Source of the DNA: Microvirga antarctica
GTDB lineage: Bacteria; Pseudomonadota; Alphaproteobacteria; Rhizobiales; Beijerinckiaceae
Length of the DNA stretch: 64,000 nucleotides
Assembly: GCF_017921815.1 (NCBI RefSeq)
Contig: NZ_JAGEMM010000002.1
Location: 372,001-436,000, forward strand
Direction of reading: 5' to 3'
Below the pieces are notes generated by a model. That model was not told where the DNA came from, did not search any database, and saw only the letters and a program-made list of their open reading frames with translations. Made by a program: the position numbers and the translations under genes. Shown here one piece after another: positions 52,575-62,368 of this stretch. The number at the start of each line of letters is the position of its first letter. Position 1 is the first letter of the stretch.

Positions 52575-54047
52575 ATGAACGCTCCAGTCAATTCGAAGAA
52601 GCTGATCAAGGGCGCGACCGGCGATTGGGAAATCGTCCTCGGCCTGGAGATTCACGCCCAGGTCAATTCACAGGCCAAGCTGTTCTCGGGCGCCTCGACG
52701 GAATTCGGGGGTGACCCCAACAGCCACGTCTCGCTGGTCGATGCGGCCATGCCCGGCATGTTGCCGGTCATCAACGAAGAATGCGTGCGGCAGGCCATCC
52801 GGACCGGTCTGGGGCTCAATGCCCAGGTCAACCTGCGCAGCACCTTCGACCGCAAGAACTACTTCTATCCGGACCTGCCGCAGGGCTACCAGATCAGCCA
52901 GTTCAAGAGCCCGATCGTGGGCGAGGGCGAGGTCATCGTCGACGTCAGCGACAACGAGACGATTACGGTGCGCATCGAGCGCCTGCACCTTGAGCAGGAT
53001 GCCGGCAAGTCGATCCACGACCTGCACCCGACCCTGAGCTTCGTCGATCTCAACCGGTCGGGCGTGGCCCTGATGGAAATCGTGTCCAAGCCCGATATGC
53101 GCTCGTCTGAGGAGGCCAAGGCCTTTGTGACGAAGTTGCGCACCATCCTGCGCTATCTCGGCACCTGCGACGGCGACATGGAGAAGGGCAACCTGCGCGC
53201 CGACGTGAACGTGTCTGTCCGGCGTCCGGGTGAGGAGCTCGGCACGCGCTGCGAGATCAAGAACGTCAATTCCATCCGCTTCATCGGCCAGGCGATCGAA
53301 TATGAGGCGCGGCGTCAGATCGGCATTCTGGAGGATGGCGGCTCCATCGACCAGGAGACCCGCCTGTTCGATCCCGGCAAGGGCGAAACGCGCTCTATGC
53401 GCTCGAAGGAAGAGGCGCATGATTACCGCTACTTCCCGGATCCCGACCTGCTGCCGCTGGAATTCGATCAGGCCTATGTGGACGACCTCGCCCAGCACCT
53501 GCCCGAATTGCCGGATGCCAAGAAGACGCGCTTTATCGCCGATTACGCGCTGACCGCCTATGATGCTGGCGTCCTCGTCGCCGAGCGCTCCTCGGCGGAC
53601 TTCTTCGAGGATGTGGCCAAGGGCCGGGACGGCAAGACGGCGGCCAACTGGGTCATCAACGAGCTGTTCGGGCGCCTGAACAAGAAGGGCGAGGATATCG
53701 CGGCCTCGCCCATGTCGGCAGCCCAGCTCGGCGAAATCGTCGATCTCATCGGCGAGGGCGTGATTTCGGGCAAGATCGCCAAGGACCTGTTCGAGATCGT
53801 CTACAACGAAGGCGGCGACCCGCGCCAGATCGTCGAAACCCGCGGCATGAAGCAGGTGACGGATACGGGCGCCATCGAGGCGGCGATCGATGCCATCATC
53901 GCGTCCAATCCGGAAAAGGTCGAGCAGGCGAAGGCCAAGCCGACCCTGCTGGGATGGTTCGTCGGGCAGGTGATGAAATCCACCGGTGGAAAGGCCAATC
54001 CACAGGCGGTCAACGAGCTGCTGAAAGCCAAGCTCGGCATCGAGTGA
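52575..54047 (+). CDS. gatB: Asp-tRNA(Asn)/Glu-tRNA(Gln) amidotransferase subunit B
   Basis: 490 residues, full length. [24 protein letters not shown], the [18 protein letters not shown] motif, [11 protein letters not shown] and the C-terminal YqeY-like tRNA-binding part ([16 protein letters not shown]) are present. It phosphorylates and amidates the mischarged tRNA. It is separated from gatCA by the two small genes, as in related genomes. Confidence 0.96.
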   Translation: MNAPVNSKKLIKGATGDWEIVLGLEIHAQVNSQAKLFSGASTEFGGDPNSHVSLVDAAMPGMLPVINEECVRQAIRTGLGLNAQVNLRSTFDRKNYFYPDLPQGYQISQFKSPIVGEGEVIVDVSDNETITVRIERLHLEQDAGKSIHDLHPTLSFVDLNRSGVALMEIVSKPDMRSSEEAKAFVTKLRTILRYLGTCDGDMEKGNLRADVNVSVRRPGEELGTRCEIKNVNSIRFIGQAIEYEARRQIGILEDGGSIDQETRLFDPGKGETRSMRSKEEAHDYRYFPDPDLLPLEFDQAYVDDLAQHLPELPDAKKTRFIADYALTAYDAGVLVAERSSADFFEDVAKGRDGKTAANWVINELFGRLNKKGEDIAASPMSAAQLGEIVDLIGEGVISGKIAKDLFEIVYNEGGDPRQIVETRGMKQVTDTGAIEAAIDAIIASNPEKVEQAKAKPTLLGWFVGQVMKSTGGKANPQAVNELLKAKLGIE

Positions 54048-54060
54048 GGAGATCGCGACG

Positions 54061-54561
54061 ATGATCGAGGCTCCGCAGGCACCGGCCCTTGCGCTCCGGC
54101 TGGCGCGTGATGACGATTCGCAGGACCTCTTCGGGTTGCTGTCGCTATGCTTCGCCGATTATCCCGGCTGTTTTGTCGACCCCCATGAGGACCTGCAGGA
54201 TCTGCGGGAGCCGAGCCGGGCCTTTGTCCAGAAGGACGAAGCCTTTTGGGTTCTCGAGGATGAACGCGGTCGGGTCTGCGCCTGCGTGGCGATCGGGTTT
54301 CCGGAACCGGGGACTGCCGAGCTGCACCGGCTCTATGTCCGCCCCGATCAGCGTCGTCGGGGCCTTGGCGCCCGTCTCGTCGCTCATGTGGAAGCCTATG
54401 CGCGCGATCGCGGGGCCGTCCGGATCGTTCTCTGGTCGGACACCCGCTTCTCAGCGGCGCACCGGCTCTACCAGTCTCTCGGCTATGGCCTGCAGCCCGG
54501 CGAGAGGCCGATCGGCGACATTTCGGGGACGGTCGAGTTCCATTTCCAACGGGACTTGTGA
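54061..54561 (+). CDS. GNAT-family N-acetyltransferase
   Basis: 166 residues. The acetyl-CoA motif A reads LHRLYVRPDQRRRGLGARLVAHVEAYA (R/Q-x-x-G-x-G/A as RRRGLG) and motif B includes FSAAHRLYQSLGY. GAGGAG is 10 nt upstream. It follows gatB by 13 bp and is probably cotranscribed. The substrate is unknown. Confidence 0.88.
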   Translation: MIEAPQAPALALRLARDDDSQDLFGLLSLCFADYPGCFVDPHEDLQDLREPSRAFVQKDEAFWVLEDERGRVCACVAIGFPEPGTAELHRLYVRPDQRRRGLGARLVAHVEAYARDRGAVRIVLWSDTRFSAAHRLYQSLGYGLQPGERPIGDISGTVEFHFQRDL

Positions 54562-54610
54562 TCCGCCTGGTGGCGGGGCGCGGCCCGTGGGGCTTGCCCC
54601 GAACGTCCGC

Positions 54611-55024
54611 TTAAGCGACCCCGAATGCGTCCGCATAGCGGTTTGCGATCCGCGTCTGCCACAGGCAGAGCACTGGTGTGACGACCAGTTCCATGACGAG
54701 GCCGCCGATCATGAACAGGGACGGCAGGCCGGTCAGCGCGAAGGCTGCGAGCCGCGCAAGGCCGCCGATGACGATCAGAAGCGTGAGAATGCGGAAACGA
54801 TCGGTCCGGATCTCGATCCGGGGCACGGTCGTCCAGAACAAGACGCCGATGCCCAGGAGCAGGCCGGAGAGAAACCGGAAATGGCTCTCTGCCGAAATGC
54901 TCACCGAATCTCCCGTCAACGCTTGCCCGAAGAGGACGCCGTAGAGGCCTGTCGCCACCGGAATGAGGGCTGCCAGCGCCACGGCCTGCTGCAGGCGCCG
55001 CCGTTCCTGTTCCAGTTTCGTCAT
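54611..55024 (-). CDS. DUF4345-like membrane protein (137 aa)
   Basis: 137 residues with four hydrophobic segments: ALAALIPVATGLYGVLFG, LSGLLLGIGVLFWTTVP, ILTLLIVIGGLARLAAF and MIGGLVMELVVTPVLCLW. SHFRFLSGLLLG and RIEIRTDRFRIL match the DUF4345 pattern. AGGAGG is 7 nt upstream of ATG 55024. Inner membrane, function unknown. Confidence 0.75.
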   Translation of the reverse strand: MTKLEQERRRLQQAVALAALIPVATGLYGVLFGQALTGDSVSISAESHFRFLSGLLLGIGVLFWTTVPRIEIRTDRFRILTLLIVIGGLARLAAFALTGLPSLFMIGGLVMELVVTPVLCLWQTRIANRYADAFGVA

Positions 55025-55182
55025 CCGTGGTCCTCCTGCGCCGATTTTGATCCTTCCGGACAAGAGATCAATCCTTGCCGTTTGAACACCTCGTTTTTCA
55101 ACCATATGCCGCGCACCGTTTGCGGCGATGCTTTGCGCACCGCGACCGCGCGTCTATAAGCCTGCCAGCAGGGGAGAAAAGC

Positions 55183-55641
55183 GTGACCATCCTGGACATC
55201 CGCGAGGCGATGCCAGCCGATCTGGAAGCCATCATCCGCCTCCATGAAGAGGATGACCTTGGCGCCCATGGCGATGTGTGGACGGCGGAAAACCGGCTCT
55301 CCTACGAGCGGGCTTTCGAGGCGATCGCGCGCAGCCCCGACAACCGGTTGTTTGTCGCGGTCGAGGAGGGTGTCGTCGTCGGCACGTTCCAGATCACCTT
55401 CATTCCAAACCTGACCGGACGTGGCGCATTGCGGGCCAAGGTGGAGAGCGTGAAGGTGAAGGCGAGTCGGCGCTCGACCGGCATCGGTGCGAGGATGATG
55501 GATTTTGCCGCCACCGAGGCGCGCGCCCGAGGTGCGAGCCTGCTGGAGCTATCGTCCAACAAGGCTCGCAAGGACGCGCACCGCTTCTATGAGCGCATCG
55601 GCTATGTGAGGTCGCACGAGGGCTTCAAGAAGGCGCTCTGA
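55183..55641 (+). CDS. GNAT-family N-acetyltransferase
   Basis: 152 residues. Motif A: KVESVKVKASRRSTGIGARMMDFAATEAR; motif B: NKARKDAHRFYERIGYVRSHEGFKKAL, the typical C-terminus of PhnO/AAC(3)-like family members. Start GTG 55183 has GGAG 6 nt upstream. Divergent from the DUF4345 gene. Substrate unknown. Confidence 0.88.
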   Translation: MTILDIREAMPADLEAIIRLHEEDDLGAHGDVWTAENRLSYERAFEAIARSPDNRLFVAVEEGVVVGTFQITFIPNLTGRGALRAKVESVKVKASRRSTGIGARMMDFAATEARARGASLLELSSNKARKDAHRFYERIGYVRSHEGFKKAL

Positions 55642-55695
55642 GACCGGCCATGACGACGCCTTCCGCTGCTCGGAACTGCCCGCAGATGTCTCTGC

Positions 55696-55947
55696 TCAGG
55701 CCTTCACTGCTTTCAGGCGGGTGTTGCAGGCGCTCCAGAACTTCGGCCACGTCGTCGCCGCCTCGGTTTTTCCCGCGGCCTTTGCGGCTTTCCACTCCGT
55801 GCTGCATTGGGTCATGCGCTCACGCGCGGCCTTCTGCCCGACGGTCAATTCCTTCGCGGGCTTCTCGGCGCTTTCCGCCAGCGCGCTGCCGAGCGGGGCG
55901 ATTGCGAGGGCGCAGGCGAGTGCGGACCGTAGAATTCGTTTCGTCAT
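55696..55947 (-). CDS. PsiF-like periplasmic protein
   Basis: 83 residues. Signal peptide (RSALACALAIAPLGSALAES), then the PsiF repeat pattern QKAARERMTQCSTEWKAAKAAGK...TWPKFWSACN with two Cys. PsiF in E. coli is phosphate-starvation inducible; its role is not known. GGGGAAACAT precedes the ATG. Confidence 0.8.
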   Translation of the reverse strand: MTKRILRSALACALAIAPLGSALAESAEKPAKELTVGQKAARERMTQCSTEWKAAKAAGKTEAATTWPKFWSACNTRLKAVKA

Positions 55948-56142
55948 ATGTTTCCCCTAAAGCGCACCCATGGTGGACGGTGCTCGAGCAAACATCCTGC
56001 GCAATGTTAAAACATTCAAGCATTAACGCGCAGCCATGCGTTCTATCCACCGCATTTGCGCGCGGGGAGAGGGTGCCGCAATCCATCGTTTTGCCCTAAC
56101 GTCGCAATTCGCGCCCGATCGTGAGCCAAGGAGAGGTATGCT

Positions 56143-56850
56143 ATGGCGGCTTCCGCCCAACCACCCATCGATCTGTATTACTGGCCGACTCCGAACGGAT
56201 GGAAGGTCACCATCATGCTGGAGGAGGCGGGTCTTCCCTATCGCATCCACCCGGTGAATATCGGCAAGGGCGATCAGTTCAAACCCGACTTCCTGGCGAT
56301 TTCGCCCAACAACAAGATGCCGGCGATTGTCGACCCTGCTGGTCCTGACGGCAAACCCATCTCGGTGTTCGAATCCGGCGCGATCCTGCAATATCTTGGT
56401 CGCAAGACCGGGCAGTTCTACCCGACCGATGAACGCCAGCGGGTCGAGGTCGATCAATGGCTGTTCTGGCAGATGGGCGGTTTCGGCCCGATGCTCGGCC
56501 AGACCCACCATTTCCGCATCTATGCGCCCGAGAAGGTGCAATACGCCATCGACCGCTACACCAACGAGACCAATCGTCTCTATGGCATCCTCGACAAGCG
56601 TTTGGCCGATCGCGATTTCGTCGCCGGCGCGTATTCCATCGCCGACATGGCAATCGCCCCGTGGGCGAAGCTGTGGGAACGGCAGGGTCAGAACATCGAG
56701 GACTTTCCGAACGTGAAGCGCTGGCTCGATGTCGTTCTCGGCCGGCCGGCCGTGAAGAAGGGGATCGAGGTCGGCGCGGAAGATCGCGGATCTTACGACA
56801 TGAAAGATCCCGCCGTGCAGGCCGTGCTCTTCGGACAGAAGGCGCGCTGA
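56143..56850 (+). CDS. Glutathione S-transferase, Ure2p/YfcG-like
   Basis: 235 residues. The thioredoxin-like N-domain reads IDLYYWPTPNGWKVTIMLEEAGLPY with the TPNGxKV active-site loop, then NNKMPAIVD (cis-Pro) and FESGAILQYLG (glutathione contacts). The helical C-domain follows (LFWQMGGFGPMLGQTHHF). YfcG-like enzymes have disulfide-bond oxidoreductase activity. GGAGAGG precedes the ATG. Confidence 0.9.
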   Translation: MAASAQPPIDLYYWPTPNGWKVTIMLEEAGLPYRIHPVNIGKGDQFKPDFLAISPNNKMPAIVDPAGPDGKPISVFESGAILQYLGRKTGQFYPTDERQRVEVDQWLFWQMGGFGPMLGQTHHFRIYAPEKVQYAIDRYTNETNRLYGILDKRLADRDFVAGAYSIADMAIAPWAKLWERQGQNIEDFPNVKRWLDVVLGRPAVKKGIEVGAEDRGSYDMKDPAVQAVLFGQKAR

Positions 56851-56908
56851 CCTTTCGACAAGCACCAGTGGGGATCCGACGGGTTCCCACTGGTCTTGCG
56901 GTGCATTG

Positions 56909-57313
56909 TCAGTTGGCGCGCGCCCAGACCTGCGTCCGGCAGATCAGGCCGCCGAGCACACAGCCCGAGAGCCGCATGGCGCCGCCCTCGAAGACCGCCT
57001 TGCCCGCATAGGTGCGACCGTCTTTGTAATTGTAGAGCTGCCCGGAAAACCCGCCTTCGGCCGGTTTGATATCGGCGATCATCAGGACCCCGATGAGGCT
57101 GCGGGCCCTCAGCGATGGATCGGGATTGTTCTCGTCGATGGTCTGCCCGTTCACGCCGATGATCGTCCCGCAATGGACGGGGCCGCAGCGGGCGACACGC
57201 ACCCGGGTCTCGCCGGTCTCGTTGACATAGACCCCACTGGGATCGGCCGTCTGCGCGGACACGGAAGACACACTGAGCGCCGCCGCAAAGGCCGCAAGGC
57301 TGATCCACTTCAT
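56909..57313 (-). CDS. DUF2147 secreted protein
   Basis: 134 residues with a signal peptide (ISLAAFAAALSVSSVSAQ). The mature part opens ADPSGVYVNETGETRVRVARCG, then LIGVLMIADIKPAEGGFSGQLYNYKDGRTYAGK and the ending LSGCVLGGLICRTQVWAR, all typical of DUF2147. GGAG is 8 nt upstream. Periplasmic, function unknown. Confidence 0.85.
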   Translation of the reverse strand: MKWISLAAFAAALSVSSVSAQTADPSGVYVNETGETRVRVARCGPVHCGTIIGVNGQTIDENNPDPSLRARSLIGVLMIADIKPAEGGFSGQLYNYKDGRTYAGKAVFEGGAMRLSGCVLGGLICRTQVWARAN

Positions 57314-57477
57314 GACAGCATCTCCGTTGTGTCAGACCGAAGAGGTAGGGCGCAGCGTGGCTGCCGCCATGGCCAGGCCTTGCGAATCTTCGCAGATGCG
57401 AAAAGGCCCCTTGAGGGCAGGGGAGCGCGCGGCTATAAGCGCGCCACCTTCCCTATTTCATCCCGAGAGTGAGTTTC

Positions 57478-57900
57478 ATGGCCACCGAGCGCACATTTTC
57501 CATCATCAAGCCGGACGCGACCGAGCGGAACCTCACGGGCGCCGTCAATGCCGTCATCGAAAAGGCCGGTCTGCGGGTCGTCGCCCAGAAGCGGATCCTC
57601 ATGAGCCGTCGCGAGGCCGAGACCTTCTACGCCGTTCACAAGGAACGCCCGTTTTTCGGTGAGCTGGTCGATTTCATGGTCTCCGGTCCGGTCGTCGTCC
57701 AGGTTCTCGAAGGCGACAACGCCGTCGTGAAGTATCGCGAGATCATGGGCGCGACCAACCCGGAAAGCGCCGCCGAGGGCACGATCCGCAAGCTCTACGC
57801 CAAGTCCATCGGCGAGAACTCGGTGCACGGCTCGGACAGCCAGGACAATGCCAAGCTTGAGATGGCGCAGTTCTTCTCCGGCAACGAAATCGTCGGCTGA
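57478..57900 (+). CDS. ndk: Nucleoside diphosphate kinase
   Basis: 140 residues. [20 protein letters not shown] opens the protein and the active-site His117 lies in ENSVHGSDS. It equilibrates nucleoside triphosphates through a phospho-His. ATG 57478 gives the family length; GTG 57469 is in frame but less likely. Confidence 0.96.
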   Translation: MATERTFSIIKPDATERNLTGAVNAVIEKAGLRVVAQKRILMSRREAETFYAVHKERPFFGELVDFMVSGPVVVQVLEGDNAVVKYREIMGATNPESAAEGTIRKLYAKSIGENSVHGSDSQDNAKLEMAQFFSGNEIVG

Positions 57901-57922
57901 TCCCGAAGCTCCGGCACGAAGA

Positions 57923-57946
57923 GGCCGCCTCCGGGCGGCCTTTTTT
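57923..57946 (+). terminator. Rho-independent terminator of ndk
   Basis: 7-bp stem GGCCGCC/GGCGGCC with 4-nt loop followed directly by six T (57941-57946). Confidence 0.88.
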
Positions 57947-58062
57947 GTGCCGGGGAGGGGTGCTCTTGCCTAAGTTTTAAGGCTGTTTGCGCATCCCCCT
58001 TGACGGCCTCACAAGGAGGCTATTCTTAGGGCACGATTGTATCGTTGCCCCATGGAGTTCCG

Positions 58063-58425
58063 ATGAAACCCGCCCTCCGCGCGCTGCTGGCAGCCGCATT
58101 CCTCACCGTGTCCGCGTCGGCGGTTCTGGCATCCGCGTCGAACACCCCGACGATGTACCAGCCCGACCCCGCGCTGAAGACGGAAAGCGTCAGCCAGTTG
58201 CAGGCGCGCATCCGTCAGGCCTGCGGTGTCACGCAGGCCAAGCTCCAGGGCGTCAGCGAGACCTCGCTGTCGCGCAAATGCGATTGCTATGCCGGCCGTA
58301 CGTTGCGGACGATGTCTGCCGACGAAGTCCAGGCCTACCGCGACACGGGAGTCTTCAACGACACGGCCCGGGGCAAGGCCCTCGCCGCGCTCGAGTCGTG
58401 CAAGCTCCAGCGCCCGGCGCTCTGA
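58063..58425 (+). CDS. Secreted hypothetical protein with CDC motif (120 aa)
   Basis: Signal peptide (ALLAAAFLTVSASAVLASA) then a helical domain: LQARIRQACGVTQAKLQGVSETSLSRKCDCYAGRTLRTMSADEVQAYRDTGVFND, ending ALESCKLQ. Four Cys suggest two disulfides. GGAG is 6 nt upstream of ATG 58063. Periplasmic, function unknown. Confidence 0.7.
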   Translation: MKPALRALLAAAFLTVSASAVLASASNTPTMYQPDPALKTESVSQLQARIRQACGVTQAKLQGVSETSLSRKCDCYAGRTLRTMSADEVQAYRDTGVFNDTARGKALAALESCKLQRPAL

Positions 58426-58537
58426 CTGGCCGAGCGGTCGGATCCGCTCGCTGTACTTCCGCAGGTGCCGACACTGATAATCTGAACGTCGTGGCCGGGC
58501 CTGACCCGGCCACTGTCGTTTCCGCACCCGCGCCCGG

Positions 58538-59185
58538 TCAATCCGGGGATCGCATTGAACCCGTCGGAGCCCAGGATCCCGCGAACACGACACGCTCGCC
58601 CACGAGGGTTGCCGACCCATCACAGACCATCTGCAGCGCCCGCGGATAGAGCAGATGTTCCTGCGCGAGCACACGCGCTGACAGGGCCTCTGCCGTATCG
58701 CCCGGCACGACCGGGATTGCCGCCTGGGCGATGATGGGTCCGGCATCGAGTTCCGGGACCACGAAATGCACGGTGCAGCCATGCACGAGCACCCCGGCAT
58801 CGAGCGCCCGTTGGTGGGTCTTGGTGCCGCGGAAGAGCGGAAGGAGCGACGGATGGATATTGATCATCCGCCCCGCCCACCGCTCGACGAAGGCGTCCGT
58901 CAGGACCCGCATGAACCCAGCCAGGCACACGACGTCGACGGCGTGGGCTTCAAGCATCGCATGAAGTGCTTCGTCGAAGCTCTCCCGATCGTTGTAGGAT
59001 GTGTGATCGACCACCCCCGTCGCAATCCCGGCCTCCCGGGCCCGCGCGAGCCCTTCGGCCTCCGGCCGGTTCGACATCACGAGGACGACCTCACCGGGGA
59101 ATTCCGTCGACCGCGCGGCTGCCATGAGCGTGGCGCTGTTGGAGCCCCGTCCCGAGATCAGAATGGCAATGCGGCGTCGGCGCAT
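58538..59185 (-). CDS. purN: Phosphoribosylglycinamide formyltransferase
   Basis: 215 residues. ISGRGSNSATLMAA at the start, the catalytic Asn109-x-His111 in INIHPSLLP and Asp147 in ELDAGPIIAQ are present. It transfers formyl from 10-formyl-THF to GAR in purine synthesis. Its ATG shares one base with the purM stop (TGATG), so translation is coupled. Confidence 0.95.
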   Translation of the reverse strand: MRRRRIAILISGRGSNSATLMAAARSTEFPGEVVLVMSNRPEAEGLARAREAGIATGVVDHTSYNDRESFDEALHAMLEAHAVDVVCLAGFMRVLTDAFVERWAGRMINIHPSLLPLFRGTKTHQRALDAGVLVHGCTVHFVVPELDAGPIIAQAAIPVVPGDTAEALSARVLAQEHLLYPRALQMVCDGSATLVGERVVFAGSWAPTGSMRSPD

Positions 59186-60252
59186 CAGACCTTCAATCGG
59201 CCCGAAGCGCGAACCTGCTCGCCGTCGGTATGAACAACGGTTTTGCCAACAAGAACAGGGCTTTCCCCGGCGTCGCGGAGGCTCTGCATCACTGCTTCGG
59301 CGTCGTCGGATGCGGCCACGACGATCATCCCGATCCCGCAGTTGAAGGTGCGCAGCATCTCGGCCTCGGTGACGCCGCCGGTGCGGGACAGCCACCCGAA
59401 GACCGGCGGGACCGGAATGGCGTCGAGGTCGAGAAGCACGCCCACGCCATCGGGGAGTACCCGCGGAATGTTGTCCGGGAAGCCTCCGCCGGTGATATGG
59501 GCCAGCGCCTTGATCCCAGCACCAGCTTTCAGGGCGGACAGCAGCGGCTTCACGTAGATCCGCGTCGGATCGAGCAGGGCCTGGCCGAGGCTGCGGCCTG
59601 GCGCGAAGGGGGCCGGCGCATCCCACGGCAGGCCGGAGGCCTCGACGATGCGGCGGACGAGCGAGAAGCCGTTCGAATGGACGCCCGACGACGGCAGGCC
59701 GATCAGCACGTCGCCCGCGACCACGCCCTTCGGTAGCAGGGTACCACGTTCGGCCGCACCCACCGCAAAGCCTGCCAGATCGTAGTCGCCGCGCGCGTAA
59801 AGTCCGGGCATCTCGGCCGTCTCGCCGCCCACGAGGGCACAGCCGGCCTGTACGCAGCCTGCCGCGATGCCCTTGACGATGGCGACGCCGATTTCCGGTG
59901 TCAGCTTGCCGGTGGCGAAATAGTCGAGAAAGAACAAGGGCTCGGCGCCCTGCACGATGATGTCGTTCACGCACATGGCCACGAGATCGATGCCGATGGT
60001 GTCGTGGATGCCGGTGTCGATGGCGATCTTGACCTTCGTGCCGACCCCGTCATTGGCCGCGACCAGGATCGGATCGGAAAAACCCGCCGCCTTCAGGTCG
60101 AAGAGGCCGCCGAAGCCGCCGATCTCGGCATCGGCCCCCGGCCGCCGCGTGGAGCGCACGAGGGGCTTGATCTGATCGACCATGGCGTTGCCGGCATCGA
60201 TATCGACGCCTGCCTCAGCATAGGTCATCCCGTTCGGCAGTTTCTCGGTCAT
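59185..60252 (-). CDS. purM: Phosphoribosylformylglycinamidine cyclo-ligase
   Basis: 355 residues. [67 protein letters not shown] and [15 protein letters not shown] are the AIR synthetase motifs. It closes the imidazole ring with ATP. Start ATG 60252 is chosen by family alignment; the frame is open further upstream. Operon with purN; divergent from the permease gene. Confidence 0.95.
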   Translation of the reverse strand: MTEKLPNGMTYAEAGVDIDAGNAMVDQIKPLVRSTRRPGADAEIGGFGGLFDLKAAGFSDPILVAANDGVGTKVKIAIDTGIHDTIGIDLVAMCVNDIIVQGAEPLFFLDYFATGKLTPEIGVAIVKGIAAGCVQAGCALVGGETAEMPGLYARGDYDLAGFAVGAAERGTLLPKGVVAGDVLIGLPSSGVHSNGFSLVRRIVEASGLPWDAPAPFAPGRSLGQALLDPTRIYVKPLLSALKAGAGIKALAHITGGGFPDNIPRVLPDGVGVLLDLDAIPVPPVFGWLSRTGGVTEAEMLRTFNCGIGMIVVAASDDAEAVMQSLRDAGESPVLVGKTVVHTDGEQVRASGRLKV

Positions 60253-60490
60253 CCGCTCACCCCGTGTCCCGGCGGCAGTAAGACGAGCGCTGCCGAGAGG
60301 CAAGCGATACTCGCATTTTTTGTCGCAATCGCGAGGGTGTCGCACAGTCGGTTGTCCGCAACGCGGCCGGAGCGGTGCTGACGAAGGGGAAGGCCAGCCG
60401 GGGAGCACAGCCTTGACCCGCATGCGCCAGGGTGCCTATTTCGGGGTTTGGTCGGCAGAGCCGGCTTGCGACATTCCGAGTGGTGCCACG

Positions 60491-61591
60491 ATGACATTCC
60501 AACGGCAGATGATTTTCTGGCTCGTCAGCCTTTTCATTGTTGCCGGCCTGCTTGCGGTCTTCAGCACCATCCTGCTGCCGTTCGTCGCAGGATTTGCCTT
60601 GGCCTACCTCCTCGACCCGTTGGCGGACCGGCTACAGCGCGTCGGTCTCGGCCGCCTCGGAGCAAGCCTCATCATCCTTGTGCTCTTCGTGCTGATCTTC
60701 ATCGTCGGCCTGATGGTCGTCGTGCCGCTGATCGCCCAGCAGCTGGGCGAGTTCGTCGAGCGGCTGCCAAGCTACGTCGCGCGGCTGCAGCAATTGGCCG
60801 TCGAGCAGGGCGGGCCGCTCATCGAGCGGCTGGGGGGCTCCAACGCCCTCAAGGACATGCAGACCTCGGTCGGAAATCTGATTTCGCAGGGAATGGCCTG
60901 GATGGGGTCGTTCCTCCAGTCCCTGTGGTCGGGCGGGCAGGCGCTGCTGGGCATCTTCTCCCTGCTGGTGGTGACACCGGTTGTCGCGTTCTACATGCTG
61001 ATCGACTGGGACCGCATGGTCACCACCGTCGATTCCTGGATGCCGATGCGCCACCGCGACACGATCCGGGCGATTGCCCGCGATATCGACAAGGCGATTG
61101 CGGGCTTCGTGCGCGGTCAGGCGCTGGTCTGCATCATTCTCGGCACCTTCTACGCGGTCGCGCTGTCCCTGCTGGGGCTCAATTTCGGCGCCATGATCGG
61201 CATGACATCGGGCATCCTTAGCTTCATTCCCTATGTGGGCTCGCTGACGGGCCTCATCCTGTCCATGGGCGTGGCCATCGTGCAGTTCTGGCCGGATTGG
61301 ACGCTGATCGTCGCCACCCTCGGCATTTTCGTGTTCGGCCAGTTCGTCGAGGGCAACATCCTGTCGCCCAAGCTCGTGGGCGAAAGCGTCGGGCTGCATC
61401 CGGTCTGGCTGATGTTCGCGCTTCTGGCCTTCGGCTCGGTCTTCGGCTTCGTCGGCTTGCTGCTGGCGGTGCCGCTCGCCGCGGCAATTGGCGTCGTGGC
61501 CCGCTTCGGTCTTCACCAATACCTGACCAGCCCGCTCTATCGCGGCACTGATCCTGCCATCATCACGCCGAGGGTCGATCTCGATGCGTGA
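60491..61591 (+). CDS. AI-2E family transporter (PerM-like permease)
   Basis: 366 residues with about 7-8 membrane segments. FVAGFALAYLLDPLADRLQR near the N-terminus, the long helical loop at 85-160, and FIPYVGSLTGLILS plus NILSPKLVGESVGLHPVWLMFALLAFG near the C-terminus are typical. Members export small molecules or act as antiporters. Start ATG 60491 is by alignment. Its end overlaps hdaA by 8 bp. Confidence 0.88.
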   Translation: MTFQRQMIFWLVSLFIVAGLLAVFSTILLPFVAGFALAYLLDPLADRLQRVGLGRLGASLIILVLFVLIFIVGLMVVVPLIAQQLGEFVERLPSYVARLQQLAVEQGGPLIERLGGSNALKDMQTSVGNLISQGMAWMGSFLQSLWSGGQALLGIFSLLVVTPVVAFYMLIDWDRMVTTVDSWMPMRHRDTIRAIARDIDKAIAGFVRGQALVCIILGTFYAVALSLLGLNFGAMIGMTSGILSFIPYVGSLTGLILSMGVAIVQFWPDWTLIVATLGIFVFGQFVEGNILSPKLVGESVGLHPVWLMFALLAFGSVFGFVGLLLAVPLAAAIGVVARFGLHQYLTSPLYRGTDPAIITPRVDLDA

Positions 61592-62276
61592 GCCACCGCG
61601 GCAGCTCGCTTTCGATCTGCCGCTCGATCCCCGGTTCGGACGGGAGGATTTTCTGGTCTCCCCGTCGAACGAGCTGGCCTATGCGCAAATCGAACGCTGG
61701 CCCGCATGGACCGACACGATCCTCCTCCTGTCCGGTCCCAAAGGCAGCGGCAAGAGCCATCTGGCCTCGATCTGGGCAGCCGCCGCCCATGCCTGGACCA
61801 TCGACGCGTTCGAGATCGGCGAAGCGCAGGTGCCGCATCTGGTGTCGAGCGGGGCGCTTGCCATCGAGAACGCCGACGGGCCTGACCGCGACGAGGCGGC
61901 CCTGTTTCATCTGCTCAATCTGGCGCGGGAAAAGCGCGCTTTCCTCCTGCTGACCTGCGAGAAACCGCCTGATCTCTGGGGATTGCGCACGCCGGACCTG
62001 CTGTCACGGCTCCGTCTTGCGCCTGGCGTATCGATCGGCGCGCCCGACGACGCGCTCCTCAAGGCCGTCCTCGTCAAGCTCTTCGTGGACAGACAGCTGG
62101 TGGTGGATACCAGTGTTGTTGACTATATCGCGTTGAGGATCGAACGCTCGCTCGCCAAGGCAGACGAGCTGGTGAAAATCCTCGATAAGGAAGCGCTGAG
62201 TCGGGGCCGCCGCGTGTCGCGGGCCATGGCGGCTGAGATTCTCGGGGCCGCGCAGGAAATGGATGACATCGATTGA
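61584..62276 (+). CDS. hdaA: DnaA-related regulatory inactivation protein HdaA
   Basis: 230 residues. [35 protein letters not shown] is the HdaA N-terminus with a clamp-binding QLAFDLP motif. Walker A GPKGSGKS is at 51-58; IENADG replaces Walker B. It promotes DnaA-ATP hydrolysis together with the sliding clamp, limiting initiation. Lies between the permease and ppk, overlapping the former. Confidence 0.9.
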   Translation: MREPPRQLAFDLPLDPRFGREDFLVSPSNELAYAQIERWPAWTDTILLLSGPKGSGKSHLASIWAAAAHAWTIDAFEIGEAQVPHLVSSGALAIENADGPDRDEAALFHLLNLAREKRAFLLLTCEKPPDLWGLRTPDLLSRLRLAPGVSIGAPDDALLKAVLVKLFVDRQLVVDTSVVDYIALRIERSLAKADELVKILDKEALSRGRRVSRAMAAEILGAAQEMDDID

Positions 62277-62368
62277 AGCCCCTTACGCCCCCCCGTCGTG
62301 AAACCGTCACGCAGTCCAAACCAAAACGGACGCCGAAGGTCACCCTGAAAGCAGCGACGGAGAGCGAC

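Noticed and set aside
58538..59974. 478-codon frame fusing an N-terminal extension to purN
   Set aside because: Residues before MRRRRIAIL are the reverse-frame reading of purM; purN begins at 59185 with the usual TGATG coupling.
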